DNA of 64,000 nucleotides from positions 1,302,001-1,366,000 of the forward strand of contig OZ017752.1 in assembly GCA_963969365.1 (NCBI GenBank), given 5' to 3'. Positions 26,110 through 38,263 of this stretch are shown in pieces (the first letter of the stretch is position 1; the number at the start of each line of letters is the position of its first letter). Position numbers and translations under genes: made by a program. Under the pieces are notes generated by a model, which ran no database searches, was not told the DNA's origin, and saw nothing but the letters and a program-made list of their open reading frames with translations. Origin of the DNA: Asterochloris sp. CNOR1 (Eukaryota; Chlorophyta; Trebouxiophyceae; Trebouxiales; Trebouxiaceae).

Positions 26110-29100
26110 ATGCACACACAGAGCCTGCTGAGCACCACTCTGGCAGCATCCAGATCCCTCGTGCCGCCAGGCCTACGATCCCCGCCGGTCACATCAGCAG
26201 CACCTGCCCACCTCGGGTAAACCCTTGCTGGTCAACCAGGCCGGCCACCTTTGCCAGGCGGGGCAGATTACACCGTGTCCAGGCACAGGCAGCAGGTGAT
26301 GGACCAGCTGCTCCCTGGAAAGTCAATGATGCACGGCTGGTGCTGGAGGATGGCTCAGTGTGGCCTGGCAAGGCCTTTGGGGCCACTGACGATCAAGTCG
26401 GAGAGGTGGTGTTCAACACCAGCCTGACAGGCTACCAGGAGATCCTGACAGACCCCAGCTACAAGGGCCAATTTGTCGTGTTCACCCACCCTCACATTGG
26501 CAATGTGGGCATCAACAAGGGTGAGCGCCTGCTGCAGAATGGCATGCACCATTGCCTCATGGCTGGGAATGTAGCAGTGTGCGCTACTACCTCTGCTTGA
26601 ACACTGCAATTGTGGCCCCTTTGCGTGCTGGCGCCGTGCTCTGGCTGGCATGGGGCAGCCTCAACCTGCCGACGCTCAGAGGTTGGGTGATGCACATGTC
26701 CGAAAACACGATGACATGTTGGCCTGACGCACTGTGCATTGCACCCCTGCTGGGTCCACAACATGCAGCACCAGACTGCCAGCCGGGCATGACCCGGGCG
26801 ACATGGGCCGTGCCAAGCTCAGCTCGATGCTGCAGCAATGTCCAGGCAGCGATTGCCAGTGGCTCACGCGGTGATGACGCCCCGTGCTGCATGCAGATCG
26901 AGATCTCGCAGCGCTCTGGCTTGCGTAATGCAGCCTCCCTCTGCACGCCGCTCACAGCTGGGTGCTTAAGTGCATTTTGCCGGGTAAACTTCACTTGGAC
27001 TGTTGCACTATCCTGATTGGCCAGATTCTGCTGCCCCAGGCTATCAGCTGTTCACAGCTGAATTAGGTGCCTCTGTCTGCAGGCCACTCATCCATCAGCA
27101 GCTGTCTCACGCCACTAGCTGTCTGCAGAAGATGGCGCGTCCACAAGTGCAGTAGTGCCCTGGCTGGCAAGCTGCAGCCCATGGCCGAGCTGGATTCCTG
27201 CACATGCTGGTTCACCATCTTGTTTACCTCGCCTGACACAATGTCTCTTTGGCTGCCCTGCACGCGATTCACAGTCCACCAAGTAGTGCAGTGCCCAGGC
27301 TGGCGCTTCGCTGCTGTCCAAGCCCAGAGTCACCCACCCTTCTGCCAGGTCTGACTCAGTGTTTGCTGCCTGCAGATGACGGCGAGTCCACCAAATGCCA
27401 CCTGGAGGGCATCATTGTACGCGACCTCTCGGCGGTGGTCTCCAACTATCGCAGCACCATGACGCTGGACGAATACCTCAAGAAAGAAAACGTGCGCGGC
27501 ATTGCCAATGTGGACACCCGGGCCATCACGCGGCGCCTCAGGTGGGCTGCGTTGGCCTGGCGGTGCTTCAAGTGCTGTCTTTGCGGCAATGACAGTTGTT
27601 CCTGGAGGTACGGGGGCTCATGTGGTGCCTCCATGTGATTGTTGCCTTGCTCAACAAAGCTGGCTGGCTTGGTTGGCATCCTGGCATATCTAGCTGCATT
27701 GGACTATCTAGCTGCACTGGCTGGTGCTGTGTTGAAGGCATATGCAGATGTATTTGGGCATGCAGTATCTGTGATGTGATGCTCCAGGCATGCTGCAGCG
27801 GCCCAGCAGATCAGTGTGGCTTTGCTGATAACGTATCTAAGCTGTTGCCCGGTCTGGTTAGTATGCATGACAGGGGAAGGGGGAGGCATTGGAGCTCAAC
27901 CAGTTCTGCCTGGGTGTGATGACAGGCTGGCACAGCTCCTGGTGCAGTGACGGGCCTGCTTGCTGACATGCCTGCCCCTGTGTGCAGGGAAACAGGGTGC
28001 CTGAACGGCGTGATCACCTCTGACGCCTCCATCTCCAGCGAGAAGCTGGTGGAGATGGCCAAGGGATACAATATCGTGGGCAAGGACCTTATCTCAGAAG
28101 TGAGCTGAGCTGCATATCTTGGGCCAGCCCATTTATGAGCTAGGCTGTATGCCCCAGGTCAATGTGAGCACATGACACAACAGATGCGGCAGCTGCATGC
28201 TGGTGTGCCTTGCAATGCATGTGGCCTCAGCCCTCCTGGCATTGGGGAAGCTCTTGCTTCAGGCTGTGTCGCCTGGTCCCTGTGGGGAGGGGTCCAGGTG
28301 TGTGGCTGCTCAGTTGGGGGCTGCACTGCATGGTGGCGTCCTGTCAAGCATCCCCAGCTGCATGCCCTGCAGATGCTGCTGTAGCCTTGTGCCCGAAGCT
28401 GCATGCCCCCTGCAGTGACTGTGACAGCATGCTGAGTGGGCAGGACCTGCAGCCGTCCTCTGCAGACTGGGGACGGGCAGATTGCAATGCTCATGATGGA
28501 GGGCTTGCAAGCCAGAGCCTGGCCTGCAGATCCCTGTCAGTCAGAAGTATCGCTGCTGTGTTGTCATGTCTGAGCTGTTGCAGCTAGGCTCCCCATACTG
28601 AGCCCAGCTGAGCATGCCTTGTGCCAAACTGCCAAGATCTACGACCAGAACCAGCAGCTGAATTTGTATGCATGGCTGCAGGTGACCTGCTCTGAGCCAT
28701 ATGAGTGGAAGGACCCTACCATCAGCGAGTGGGAGTTCAGCCAGAAAGTCAGGAGCCTAAATGGTGCCGAGCCACTTCATGTGAGCATAGAGTGGGCTGT
28801 GACCAGCGGCTCTGCCGCAGGCTGTCTTCCTGACATCTGAAGCTGCTTGTCGGCACCCAGACTGCATATGGTCCTAGGTGCTCCTTCATGATCTGCTGCA
28901 TGTATCCCCCGCTCTCTGCTGACTGAGCACCGTTTACGTGTGTTTGGTGCCTGTCGCATCCAAGCAGCGCCAGATGTCGTGTGGCAGTCGCTTCATGCAG
29001 CCACATGGCCAGGTTGAGCTGGACTCTGCAGATTGTGGCATACGACTTTGGGTGCAAGTCCAACATCCTGCGGCGGCTGACCTCCTTCGGGTGCCGAGTC

Positions 29101-30142
29101 ACAGTGGTGCCTGCCAGCTACCCTGCTGACAAGGTCATGGAGATGAACCCTGACGGCGTCTTCCTCAGCAATGGGCCGGTGTGTGTGCATGCAATGGGTG
29201 TGCCTCACTGGCATCGGGTGTGCTGCCTTGCTGCAGATGCCTTGTACTTCTGCCCACTGCGCAACCTGTGTTTGGACACAGCTTCAATGCAGCCACTACA
29301 TGCAGGCTGCCCAGGGTGTTGACTTCTTAGCCTTGCCTGCACCGCCCTGCCCTAGCTTCTGCTTGCAGCGCTGCCTCCATGAGTGTGCCCACCAACTATG
29401 ACCTGCTGGGTTGCTGCAGGGTGACCCATCAGCAGTGCCCTATGCTGTGGACAATGTGAAGCAACTGCTGGGCAAGAAGCCCATGTTTGGCATCTGCATG
29501 GGACACCAGCTGCTGGGGCAGGCCTTTGGGGGCACCACCTTCAAGCTCAAGTTTGGGCACCATGGCGGGAACCACCCCATCCGGCATGGCCCCACCGGTG
29601 AGCAGGCCAGACCCTTTGATATGCTGGGTCTGAGCGGACTTGCTGAGCATTTGGGACTCTGATGCAGGCTGGGACTGCCTGCGCTGGGGATTCCCCAACC
29701 TGTCAGCGGGCTGCCCTTATGCGCCAGCTTCAGTGTTGCTTCTGGGAGGCATTTACTGTCAGGAAGCAGACTTTGGGTATCTCTTGAAGACAACTTCTGC
29801 ACACTCAGCATCTCCGGCTCGGGCCTCGCTGTGTTTGGGGCATGTCAGCAGCTGTCACTCTCTCCACTCACACACTTGCTCCCGCATGCAGGCCGCATTG
29901 AGATCAGTGCGCAGAATCACAACTTTGCAGTGGATCCCAGCAGCCTGCCCTCGGACGTGGACGTCACCCACATCAACCTGAACGATGGCACCTGCGCTGG
30001 CATGGTGGTGTCCAGCAAGAAGGCGATGGCCATCCAGTACCACCCTGAGGCGTCCCCAGGGCCCCATGATGCTGATGTCTGCTTTGAGCAATTCATTGAT
30101 ATGGTTCAGAAGGAGCGCAGCGGCAAGGCAGCCGTGGCTTAG
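26110..30142 (+). CDS. carA: Carbamoyl-phosphate synthase small (glutamine-hydrolysing) subunit, plastid
   Basis: Proposed exons: 26110-26216, 26258-26520, 27376-27541, 27988-28099, 28682-28780, 29032-29178, 29420-29597, 29892-30142, totalling 441 codons with the stop, normal for plant CarA. The N-terminal CPSase small-chain domain begins [13 protein letters not shown] and includes [16 protein letters not shown]. The class I glutamine amidotransferase domain has the nucleophile Cys324 in MFGICMGHQ, and His408 and Glu410 in YHPEASPGP, so it should release ammonia from glutamine for the large subunit, feeding arginine and pyrimidine synthesis. All exons from the second on join in phase with GT-AG sites. 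The first 60 residues are Ser/Ala/Leu/Arg-rich and precede VQAQAA, like a chloroplast transit peptide. The start requires a 41-base intron (26217-26257), which is very short; an upstream exon or an indel in the assembly are alternatives. No ATG is in frame in the long open stretch itself. Confidence 0.95.
27685..27722 (+). repeat. 18-base tandem pair in carA intron
   Basis: ATCTAGCTGCATTGGACT is followed by ATCTAGCTGCACTGGCTG inside the third carA intron. It is a short local duplication with three or so changes and no evident function. Confidence 0.8.
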
Positions 30143-30512
30143 AGGCTCATCTGGTATCGCTATGAGGCAGCCATTGCTGCATGCTTAGAGATTCCTGACT
30201 TTGTGTGCAGTTTTTTTGTATGCACTGCAGTTGACCTTCCCAATTAGTACACAGTGTTAGCCCACCAGCTAGGAGTTAGCCGAAGAGTCCACACCAGTCT
30301 GTGTGTGTTAAGTGACATGTGATGAAGCAGATCCCCCGTATGAAGAAGGTAGTCCAGTGATCCAACCTCTATGATCAAGGGAAGTGAGATAGGCTTGTGT
30401 TTGTTGAGTGAGCAGCCAAAGATGCATTGGATGCCTCGCACAGGTCCTGAACAAGGGAAAGCGTACCCTGCACAATGAAGTTGAGACTGACAGATACCTC
30501 ATCTGCGATGCG
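30143..30512. other. Convergent intergenic region, carA and unidentified minus gene
   Basis: About 370 bases between the 3' ends of two convergent genes. It should hold both 3' untranslated regions. I see no further gene or clear terminator motif. Confidence 0.5.
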
Positions 30513-33500
30513 TCATGTCTCCTCTGGTGTCTCTTTAATAAACTCCAAGCTATTGTGAGAGGCTTCCGCAGGTCCTGTGCCAGCATCTGGCGACAGGTCC
30601 TGTAGCCTTACTTTCCAATGGGCCTTGGACATGGTCTTCTGCCGCATGCCTGCATGTGCAAGCCCAGGCTCAACAACTGACCTTGAGTGACAAGTGACCG
30701 GCAGCAAGCAGGTGGTGGTGGACAGACAAGAAGGCAAGCAGCAGCTCACCTGTGGACCAGGCCTGTGGGGCGCCAGCAGGTTTCTCAGTGGAAGGCCCGC
30801 CCATGGATGCCTTCTGGCGTGTCTGCTGCAGCTGCCCAGACACGATGCGTTTGAAGCTGTGCTCCAGCATGTGCTTGCCCATGGGCGTTGCAGCCTGCAA
30901 CCGGCCAGAGTGGAAGATCAGGCACAGGTCACCGAGCTCCCAGACCAGAGACACATGGATGTTGCGCAGCCTCACTGGACCTGCAAGCTGCCGCCACTCT
31001 CCAGCCACGGCGAGGAATGTCAGACCAGTCACAAAATTTCCAGAGACCTTTCCCTGCTTGGCAGACCACACGGCAGCTGTGGCGGCTGGACTTACCTGAC
31101 AGGGTGTTGAACTGGCAGTCGTGAGCCTCTTGTACTTCCTCTGCTTGTCACGCCTGACAGGACACGCACCTGGCTGCCAGGCACCTGCTCCTGCCTGCTG
31201 AGCTCCTCTGCGCCGTAGATCAGGGGGCCGCACCCCAGCCGCTGGCACTGCCTGAAGAAGGTGTGCTCCTCCAGGCCCACGCACTTGCGCATGAAGGTGA
31301 ACAGGGGCAGCAGGAAGGGTGCGGGTTGCTTGTTCAACCCACTCCGGGTGGCAAAGGAGCTCACGTCCTCCAGCAGTTGCAGCACCAGGGAGGGACGCAG
31401 CACGCTGCCCATCTCCAGGAGCCGCTTGGTCTGCAGCAGGCAGGGCCACAAGCTAGCACAGCAGGGCAACATGCAGCATCACAGATGCAGACATGTGCAC
31501 GCTGCCCGTCTCCAGGGGCAGCCTGGTCTGCAGCAGGCGGGACTACGAGCCAGGCACCGTGCAGCGTCGCAAAGTTCGGCGGGGTGCATACTGCCTGTCT
31601 GGTCAGGTTACCCCACTGCAAGACAGGCGGCTAAAGATAGGCTGCTGGTGAAGCCCTACACCTGGAGCTACACATGGCTGCCATGTCTGTGAGGCCACCA
31701 CGCTCTCCAACCAGCCGAGATCTTGCCTGTGCTTACTTGCTCACGCCGCAGGGGTCACTCCAAGGTTGCCAGGGGTGATTGCTTTCGACCAAGACATCTG
31801 CAGCCTCTCTGCTCTGGATGTAACATGCGTGCAGGACCAGCCCAACTGCAAGCCAGGCAGCCCAGTGCAGCCCTGCCTCCTAGGCTGACCTCCTCAACCA
31901 GCACCAGGCTGAGGGTGTCCACGGCCTTCATGCTCATGACCAGGCGGCACAGGCTGTCGTAGAAGTTGGAGATGACTTTAACCTCAATCTTGTCCGCCTG
32001 GGTTAGCTCCACAGCCGGCATCTCGGCAGCAATGGCCGCCATGCGGCTTTCGATGAGGGCCTCTGTCTGAGCCAGAAGGCCCTCAGGCTCCTCCCCTGCA
32101 GCAAGACAGGCACCAGCTATGCTCAGTGCAGCCGCTTTCTCGAACAAGCCGAAGGGGTTGTGGTGCTAAGCACCAGCCTGGGCGGCTTCCTGCTTCAGGG
32201 CAGATCTGTTGTAGGCAGATCCGCTGCCAGAGATCAGCATGCCGCAGGCAGGGCGGCGGTCGACACCATTTTTGGAGGCCAGACAGGACATCCATGCATT
32301 GCATGCACCCAGCAGCTCAAGCAGCCCAATCTCTCATGCCTCCAGCCCCCAAGATGCACCCCTGCAGTAGTGCAGGTGCTACTCAAGGTGCCAACAGAGG
32401 AGTTTGAATCTGAGCACAGATCAGCAACAGCCTGGGCTGCTGTATGTCCTTAGCACACCCCCTTGCAGAGCACGGCAACCAGGCCATGGCAGTAGCCAGC
32501 ACCATGCTTGAATGCCACTTGCAGCAGCCACAGATGCCTGTGCATCCAGCAGCCTGAGCAGCCTCGCCTCTCATGCCTCAGGCATCAGAGACGTGCCCAG
32601 GTCTCTGAAGCACTTGCAACACAATCAGCCTCCTGGCAGTGATTCACTGCTTTCTGGAAGTTGGACACAGAAACACGGACAGCATTGCTCAACCTCATGG
32701 CAAGCTCTGCTGCCCAAATGAAGGGGTAAGGCAGTCATGGTTGGCCTCAGGTTGGGGCAACACTAGCGCCCTCCGTGCACCTCCATCACGAACCACACCT
32801 CATGCACTACAGAAGTCCCAAGCAGTGGCATACCAGGGCGGGACTGTGCCCGTGAGGCGCGCCCCTTGCTGGCCTGCAGGTCCCGTAGCACCAACTCGCA
32901 GAACCCCGCAGCGTGGGGGGTGCTACTGCGCACGGCTTGCCGGCGCTGCGCCCGCTCCCACAGCGTGTGCTGCAGGTGGTGACGCTGCCGCTGGCGCACA
33001 GCCACGAAGGCATCATGCCACCTGCACCAGGTGGGACGACAGTGGAGGCCAAACACATGCTCCAGAACAACACAATGGTGCAGGGTGGTTAGGAGAACCC
33101 TACTGCATGACAGCTAGCGCTCCAGGTCTGGCGCAGTACACCAAATGGACCGCCTGCGCTTCATCAAGTTGTGTCAATGCACTGACACATTGCGGTGCTG
33201 GCACGGGCGTGAAAGTGGACATCTGCAAAGCCACCCCATGCAGATGGTGCTGGTCATGCTCCAAGCGGTTCCCCATACTGACAGTTGACGCACCCTTTCA
33301 AGAAGTCGTCATCGGTGCCTTTCACCCTTGAGCAGGCTGCAAGCAACTCTGTGCAGAGGCCCAGAGAAGTATACAGCCACAGGCCCCAACTCACTGCCTC
33401 ACGGGATCATTCTCCTGCCCCAGCGCCGCTCTGCGATTGTGCACAAGGTCGGTAAAGTCCGGGGTTGGAGGCAGGGCAGCGTGCCTCGTCATCGCCTGGG

Positions 33501-36500
33501 TTGCCCCATAGCTGGTTCGCATGGTCCCTCCACCTACGGTGCCGGGCGTGGACTGGACATCACTGGAGCGCCGGCGTCCGGTCTGGTAGAGGCCGCCTGT
33601 CTGGAAGAGGACATGTGCCTCTGAGGCAGCTGTGGGCAGGCCACCCTGCACGGGTGAGAAGGCTGCATGTGAGGTTGCTGCAAGACCAAGGCCTGCTGCC
33701 TTTAAAGAGCCCAGGTCAGGCCACCCTCCAAACCCCTGTATGGGCAGGTAAACAAAGAAGCTGAGCAAGGCTGAACATACCGCAGGGTGCAAGTTGAGAC
33801 TCGCGGGGAGACTCTTGAGGTGGGCCTGGGCCACTGCCCTCGAGAGATGTCCAAAGGGGTTGCTCAACATGCCTTGCAAGGGCAGGCAGGGACTTGGAGT
33901 GAGCAGCACCCCATACGTCTACTTTTGGCTGCAAGGCTTCCTTGCTCATCTGCATTATGCAAGGGATGCAGCAGGCAAGGTGATGTCAGGCACACTGTGC
34001 ATGAGTAGTGAAGCACCCAGTGTGAGCACATTTGTCTGTGTGACAGGGTGCAGGTGTGTCTGCAGCAACCTGGGGGCACATCTTCCAGCCAGGCAGGCAG
34101 CTGCCGCTGCAAGCCCAACCTTGCCTCGACTGACGTCTTGGAGGGCCCAAAACAGGAACATACCTGTGTTATGGCCCTGGCCTCATCAGAGATGCTTTGT
34201 GCCACAGATGCCTGCTAGCTTGAGTGCCGCACCCCTGAGCAGGGCCAGCTGCCCGCCTACCCTCTGAGCCCTGCCCCAGCACCAGCCAGCACAGGCAGCC
34301 ACAGCAGGCGCCTGCCGCCTAATCAGACTGTCACAGTCTCACGGGAAGGGAGAGCAGGGACTGACCTGAGGGCTGGCCCCATCAGAGACGCTCTGTGCTG
34401 CAGACTCCTGCGCCAGCTCCCCTGGGAGGGGTGTTGACAAGGGGTGACTGCCTGGCTGGCCCCCGGAGCCTGCTCCCATGTCAGCCAGCACAGGGTGCAG
34501 GTCTGAGTCCAGGGTTGGCTGCAACAGGGTTGCACTGCTGCCGCCGGACGGCTGCAGCACGGCTGCAGAGCTGTGGACACGGCGGCTGGGGCCGGCAAAG
34601 GCCTTCGCTGTGGGGGTTGCATGAGCTGACTCCCCAGACACGCTGAAGGAGGCTGCCAGTGCCGAGCGGCCGCTGCGGGGCCCGCGCTGCTTGGTCAGGC
34701 GTGCTGGGAGCAGCAGTGACTGGCCAACTGCACACAGCAGGTGGCAGCTACTTAGGCCAGAGATGACAGGCAGGACATGCTCATATAGAGGTGGAGCAAC
34801 ACCTGAGCCGATGTGCACAGATGTAGTCGAAGCTTTTGCAAGTGATCAAGTGGGCTGATTGCCGTGGCCCAACCTAAGTGTGGTGCAATCCTGGAAACCC
34901 AGAATTGCGTCTGGCATTGACTGGCGGCCCATTGCGCAGCTGCAGCTGTGTAGTCTACTCTGTTCGCAGCTCTGCCAGGCTACAGCAGCAATGCAAGCAA
35001 TAGGCATTTATTTCATGCATGATATGGCACTGAAGCCTTGTCGCACACACATCTGCTGCGGCAGAGGTCCATACCTCCAGCCAAACAACTTGAGCCATGC
35101 AGTGCTGAGTGGTCATCAACTGCTGCTGCAGTGAAGTGGCGCTTGAATCATGCTCTCTACAACATCAGTAGCTGCAAAGACCTCTGCTTGCTGTGATGCG
35201 GCGCCCATCCTCATTTGGAAGGTGCTCATCCCACTGCAGCGGATCCTCGGCATCTGTGTTGGCAGCATCCGCGCTCATAAAGCCTCTGCCTGTCCTCCGC
35301 GACAACTGAGCGCGCTCCTCAGCCATTTGCAACACCTGCCGCGGGAAGCTGCAGACAAAACGTATAACGAATATGAGCTGGAAGCTGGAGGGAGCACATC
35401 GTGTGCCTGCAGGCGGGAAGACCAGGGAGCCTGAATAGCTCTGCCATGCGCAACACGTGCTGCTGGGAGCTGCAGTCAGTAGTCAGGTGGTTCTTCAGTC
35501 ATTGGGAGCTGCAAGCAGAAAGATCTGTGAGCTTGCAGCCTGCTGTAGGCTCTGTCATGTGCAGCCAGCACCTGCCACAGAAAGCTGCAGGCAGCAGGAT
35601 GGGAATGTCAGGAGGCTGCAATGGCTGAAGCAAGCAGTGAGCCTGAAAGCAGGAACTGTGGGACCCTGAAAGCTTGCTTGTGCAGCGTCTGCTGCCAAAA
35701 GCTGCAGGCGTGTGCTACAAGGGTGTTCAGTTGAGCCAGCACCCGCCATGCGAAGCTGCAGGCAGCAGGTGGGAATGACCAGGAGCCCAGAGGCTGTAAT
35801 GGGCTGCAGCAAGCACACTATGACTCAGGTGAGGAAAGGACAGGCAGCTTAAGCAACACTGCCACTGCATTGCCTCTCCTGACCATTCTGCTTGCAGCCG
35901 TCTAGGTTAGGTCAGGGATGTGTGAGACGCTGGAGCTTTCTGCTGGCGCACAGCATAGTATGTAGATGTCACTGGCATGCGTGTGGCGACCAAGTGCGCA
36001 GTATGCTTGGGGCAGGCACAGCAAGACGCCACAAAGCAAGGCAAGGGATAAGGGCTGCACGGATGCTGCAGAACGATGCATTTGGAATGCTGGTGAGGAC
36101 CGGCGCTTAGTTCTGCAACCCTAGAGCCTGAGTGCTGAGCACACCTCACCTGGCTTCCCGCCTGTCAGCATTGGTCAGCAGCACAGCTTTGCTCTGGCTC
36201 AGCATGGCTTTGGTCACCCGGTCCAGCGTGGCTGGATCAGTCTGCAGGTCCCTCCCATCACCTGCAGCGAGCGCAGCTCTGGTGCTGCCAAACATGTGTG
36301 CTGCAGACAGACATGACAAGCTGTGATGCAGGCAGGTAGAGCAGCCCGTGTGGCAGGGGACAGGCTTTCTGCAGAGCTGGCCAACAGCACTGCTGCACTC
36401 AGGCTGCCAAGAGCTCTGTGCGGCACGGGCACGACTGAGTGCTGAGTCCTGCAGAGCTGGCCCAAGTGCATGGAAACCATGCCTGCAGCCTTCTGAGCGC

Positions 36501-38135
36501 CTGAGGCAGCTGCTTGCAGAGGTGCTGGGAGTATCAGGTGTGCAGGCGTGGCAATCTGACGCTCTGAGCACTTGACAGCACATGTGCCAGTAGGCACCTG
36601 CATGCCTGCAGAGGATGGAGTTCTGTCGGACCTCCAGGGGATGTCTACAGGGTGGCAGTGTGATGTCTGGGGGTCGTACACTTGATGTGCCTGCAGGGAT
36701 GCACTTGCCTGCAGAAGAGGGGGGTTCCTCTGGTGTCCAGGTGGCACGGTGGCCAGTGCTCCCTGCCGAGGTTGGGCGGCTGCGCTTCGCGGCAGCTGCG
36801 TTGAAGACCTCCTTGGCCTGCCTCTTGGCCTGAGCCCTGTGCCACGCCGCAGGCCACAAGTAAACATGCTGAGCTAGGCAGCAGGTTGGCTGGTAGCATA
36901 GCCCGAAGGCCCGCCAGGCCATGCTGTTGTCAGTAATGTGTGATATGATCGGCCCTGAGCATGAAAGCACCAGGGTTGGCAGTGGATTCGAGACATATGC
37001 TGTGCATTGCCAACATCAGCATGGCCATCCACAACCCACCTTACTGCCTGTGCTGCTTTGACCTCGTATTTCAACAGAGATGGCATGGAGTTCATGACCT
37101 GCAGATGCAGACAGCGTCTGTGTGCATCCAGGGTGCAGGTCATCACGACACCCCCAGTCATTGGGCTACATCTCTTCATGGCCAGCAGGGCACCTCCTTG
37201 TTTGAGAGCATGGCCAGTGCTGCTCCTGGCACACAAGCTTCTGTATCTGCTTGAAGTGCCGCTTGTGGTGTAGCTAAGAACTGGCAGGCCACAAAATTGC
37301 ATAGCTTGGTCAAACATGCAAAAGCTATCATGCGCACTGTGACTCCTCATGGCAATGGCAGCAACATGCACAAATGTGGGCAGCGCCCCCTCTGGCTGAG
37401 GCCCTGGCTGGTCAGTGTAGAGCTTCAAGGAAGCAAGTGCAGACGCAATCATGCATGCTCCGCTTCTCTGCAGCACTGACAGCCAGATATCCATAAGGGC
37501 TCAATCTGGCTGAGGCACTGACGGGTCACAAAAGTGCACAGCTGCATGCAATCAAGTGCCACTGCAAACGCAACTTCTGCCTGCCCTGGCTGCCCACAGC
37601 AAGACATGCAGAAGGAGTTGCACCTGCTCTGGCTCCCCGTAACACTGATAGGGCTCCCCAGTGATGCTCCATACCCCTCTGCGGCTGTACTGTTCCTTGG
37701 CAGCCACCTGGCGCAGGCTGTCGAACATGCGCATGCGCCCATCCATCTCCCGCATCTGCTGCTTCCCTGACCCTGCAGACCACAGTGTTTTCTGAATGTG
37801 GTTGCTGCAACTAAACGGCAGCCTGCACTTGTGTTGGTTGCTGTCCTGATTCAGCTCAATATGAGGTTAGCAGTGGCAGGCATGCTGCACCATCGCCTGC
37901 AACCACCTGCTGACTCTGGCCTGACAGGGTAGGTGTTGAGCAGTTCCTTGTAGATTTTGTTGTGTTGCAGAGTATGCATTGCGCGCTTCTGCTGGTGCAA
38001 ACTGGCCCTGATGCCGTCCACGCTGGCAACTGTAGAGAGAGCTTTGCTGCGTGGAGGCCGGGGGACCCTATCAACGTCATGCTGCAACACAAAGGTTGTC
38101 AGGGTGTCTTTGTACTCCTGAGCGTAGGTTTTCAT
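30513..38135 (-). CDS. Unidentified multi-exon protein, helical, nuclear or cytosolic
   Basis: A chain of minus-strand exons with good splice sites starts at ATG 38135 (MKTYAQEYKDTLTTFVLQH). It continues near 37641-37790 (EMDGRMRMFDSLRQVAAKEQ), 37366-37480 (ALASLKLYTDQPGPQPEG), 37050-37110, 36690-36850 (basic, AKRQAKEVFNAAAAKRSRP), 36150-36262, 35190-35346, 34470-34720 (Ser/Ala/Pro-rich), 33430-33640, 32830-33030, 31890-32115 (EVKVISNFYDSLCRLVMSM), 31150-31435 (LLPLFTFMRKCVGLEEHTFF), 30740-31010 (NIHVSLVWELGDLCLIF) and a last exon ending PEET near 30513. The conserved-looking parts are helical and resemble a repeat or scaffold protein, with a disordered middle. There are no membrane segments or catalytic motifs that I recognise, so I give no function. 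Its ATG lies only 128 bases after the stop of the upstream PAS gene in the same direction, so the two could be one longer gene if that stop is spliced out. Confidence 0.55.
31401..31537 (-). repeat. Copy of exon start in the preceding intron of the unidentified gene
   Basis: The acceptor and first codons of the exon at 31150-31435 (plus-strand 31401-31440) recur at 31498-31537, matching at 36 of 40 bases. The outer copy lies in the upstream intron and is not in a usable frame. Confidence 0.88.
35325..35800 (-). repeat. Array of degenerate exon-edge copies in an intron of the unidentified gene
   Basis: The acceptor region of the exon at 35190-35346 (plus-strand motif with AACACCTGCCGCGGGAAGCTGCAG) recurs in decayed form near 35438, 35566, 35684 and 35735. 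The units at about 35566-35625 and 35735-35800 are the most alike, sharing AGCTGCAGGCAGCAGG followed by GGGAATG. Confidence 0.75.
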
Positions 38136-38263
38136 GGCAAAGTGGCCTCTTCAGTGGAGAGGAGGAAAGCCTCAGCTCATAAAGCGCTGATGTGTAAAAT
38201 GTCCTGCTGTTGTGATGTGCACACCGCTCAGCTTTCGGCCAACCTCAGTGCGATCCAGAGGAC
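38136..38263. other. Short spacer between two minus-strand genes
   Basis: Only 128 bases separate the stop of the PAS gene (38264-38266) from the ATG of the unidentified gene (38135). This is tight for two genes in the same direction in an intron-rich genome and is the reason a single fused gene is kept as an alternative. Confidence 0.5.

Noticed and set aside
26587-27016. Open frames on both strands inside the first long carA intron
   Set aside because: The intron is bounded by phased exons at 26520 and 27376; the frames have no domain and contain many Cys and Trp typical of translated non-coding CTG-rich DNA.
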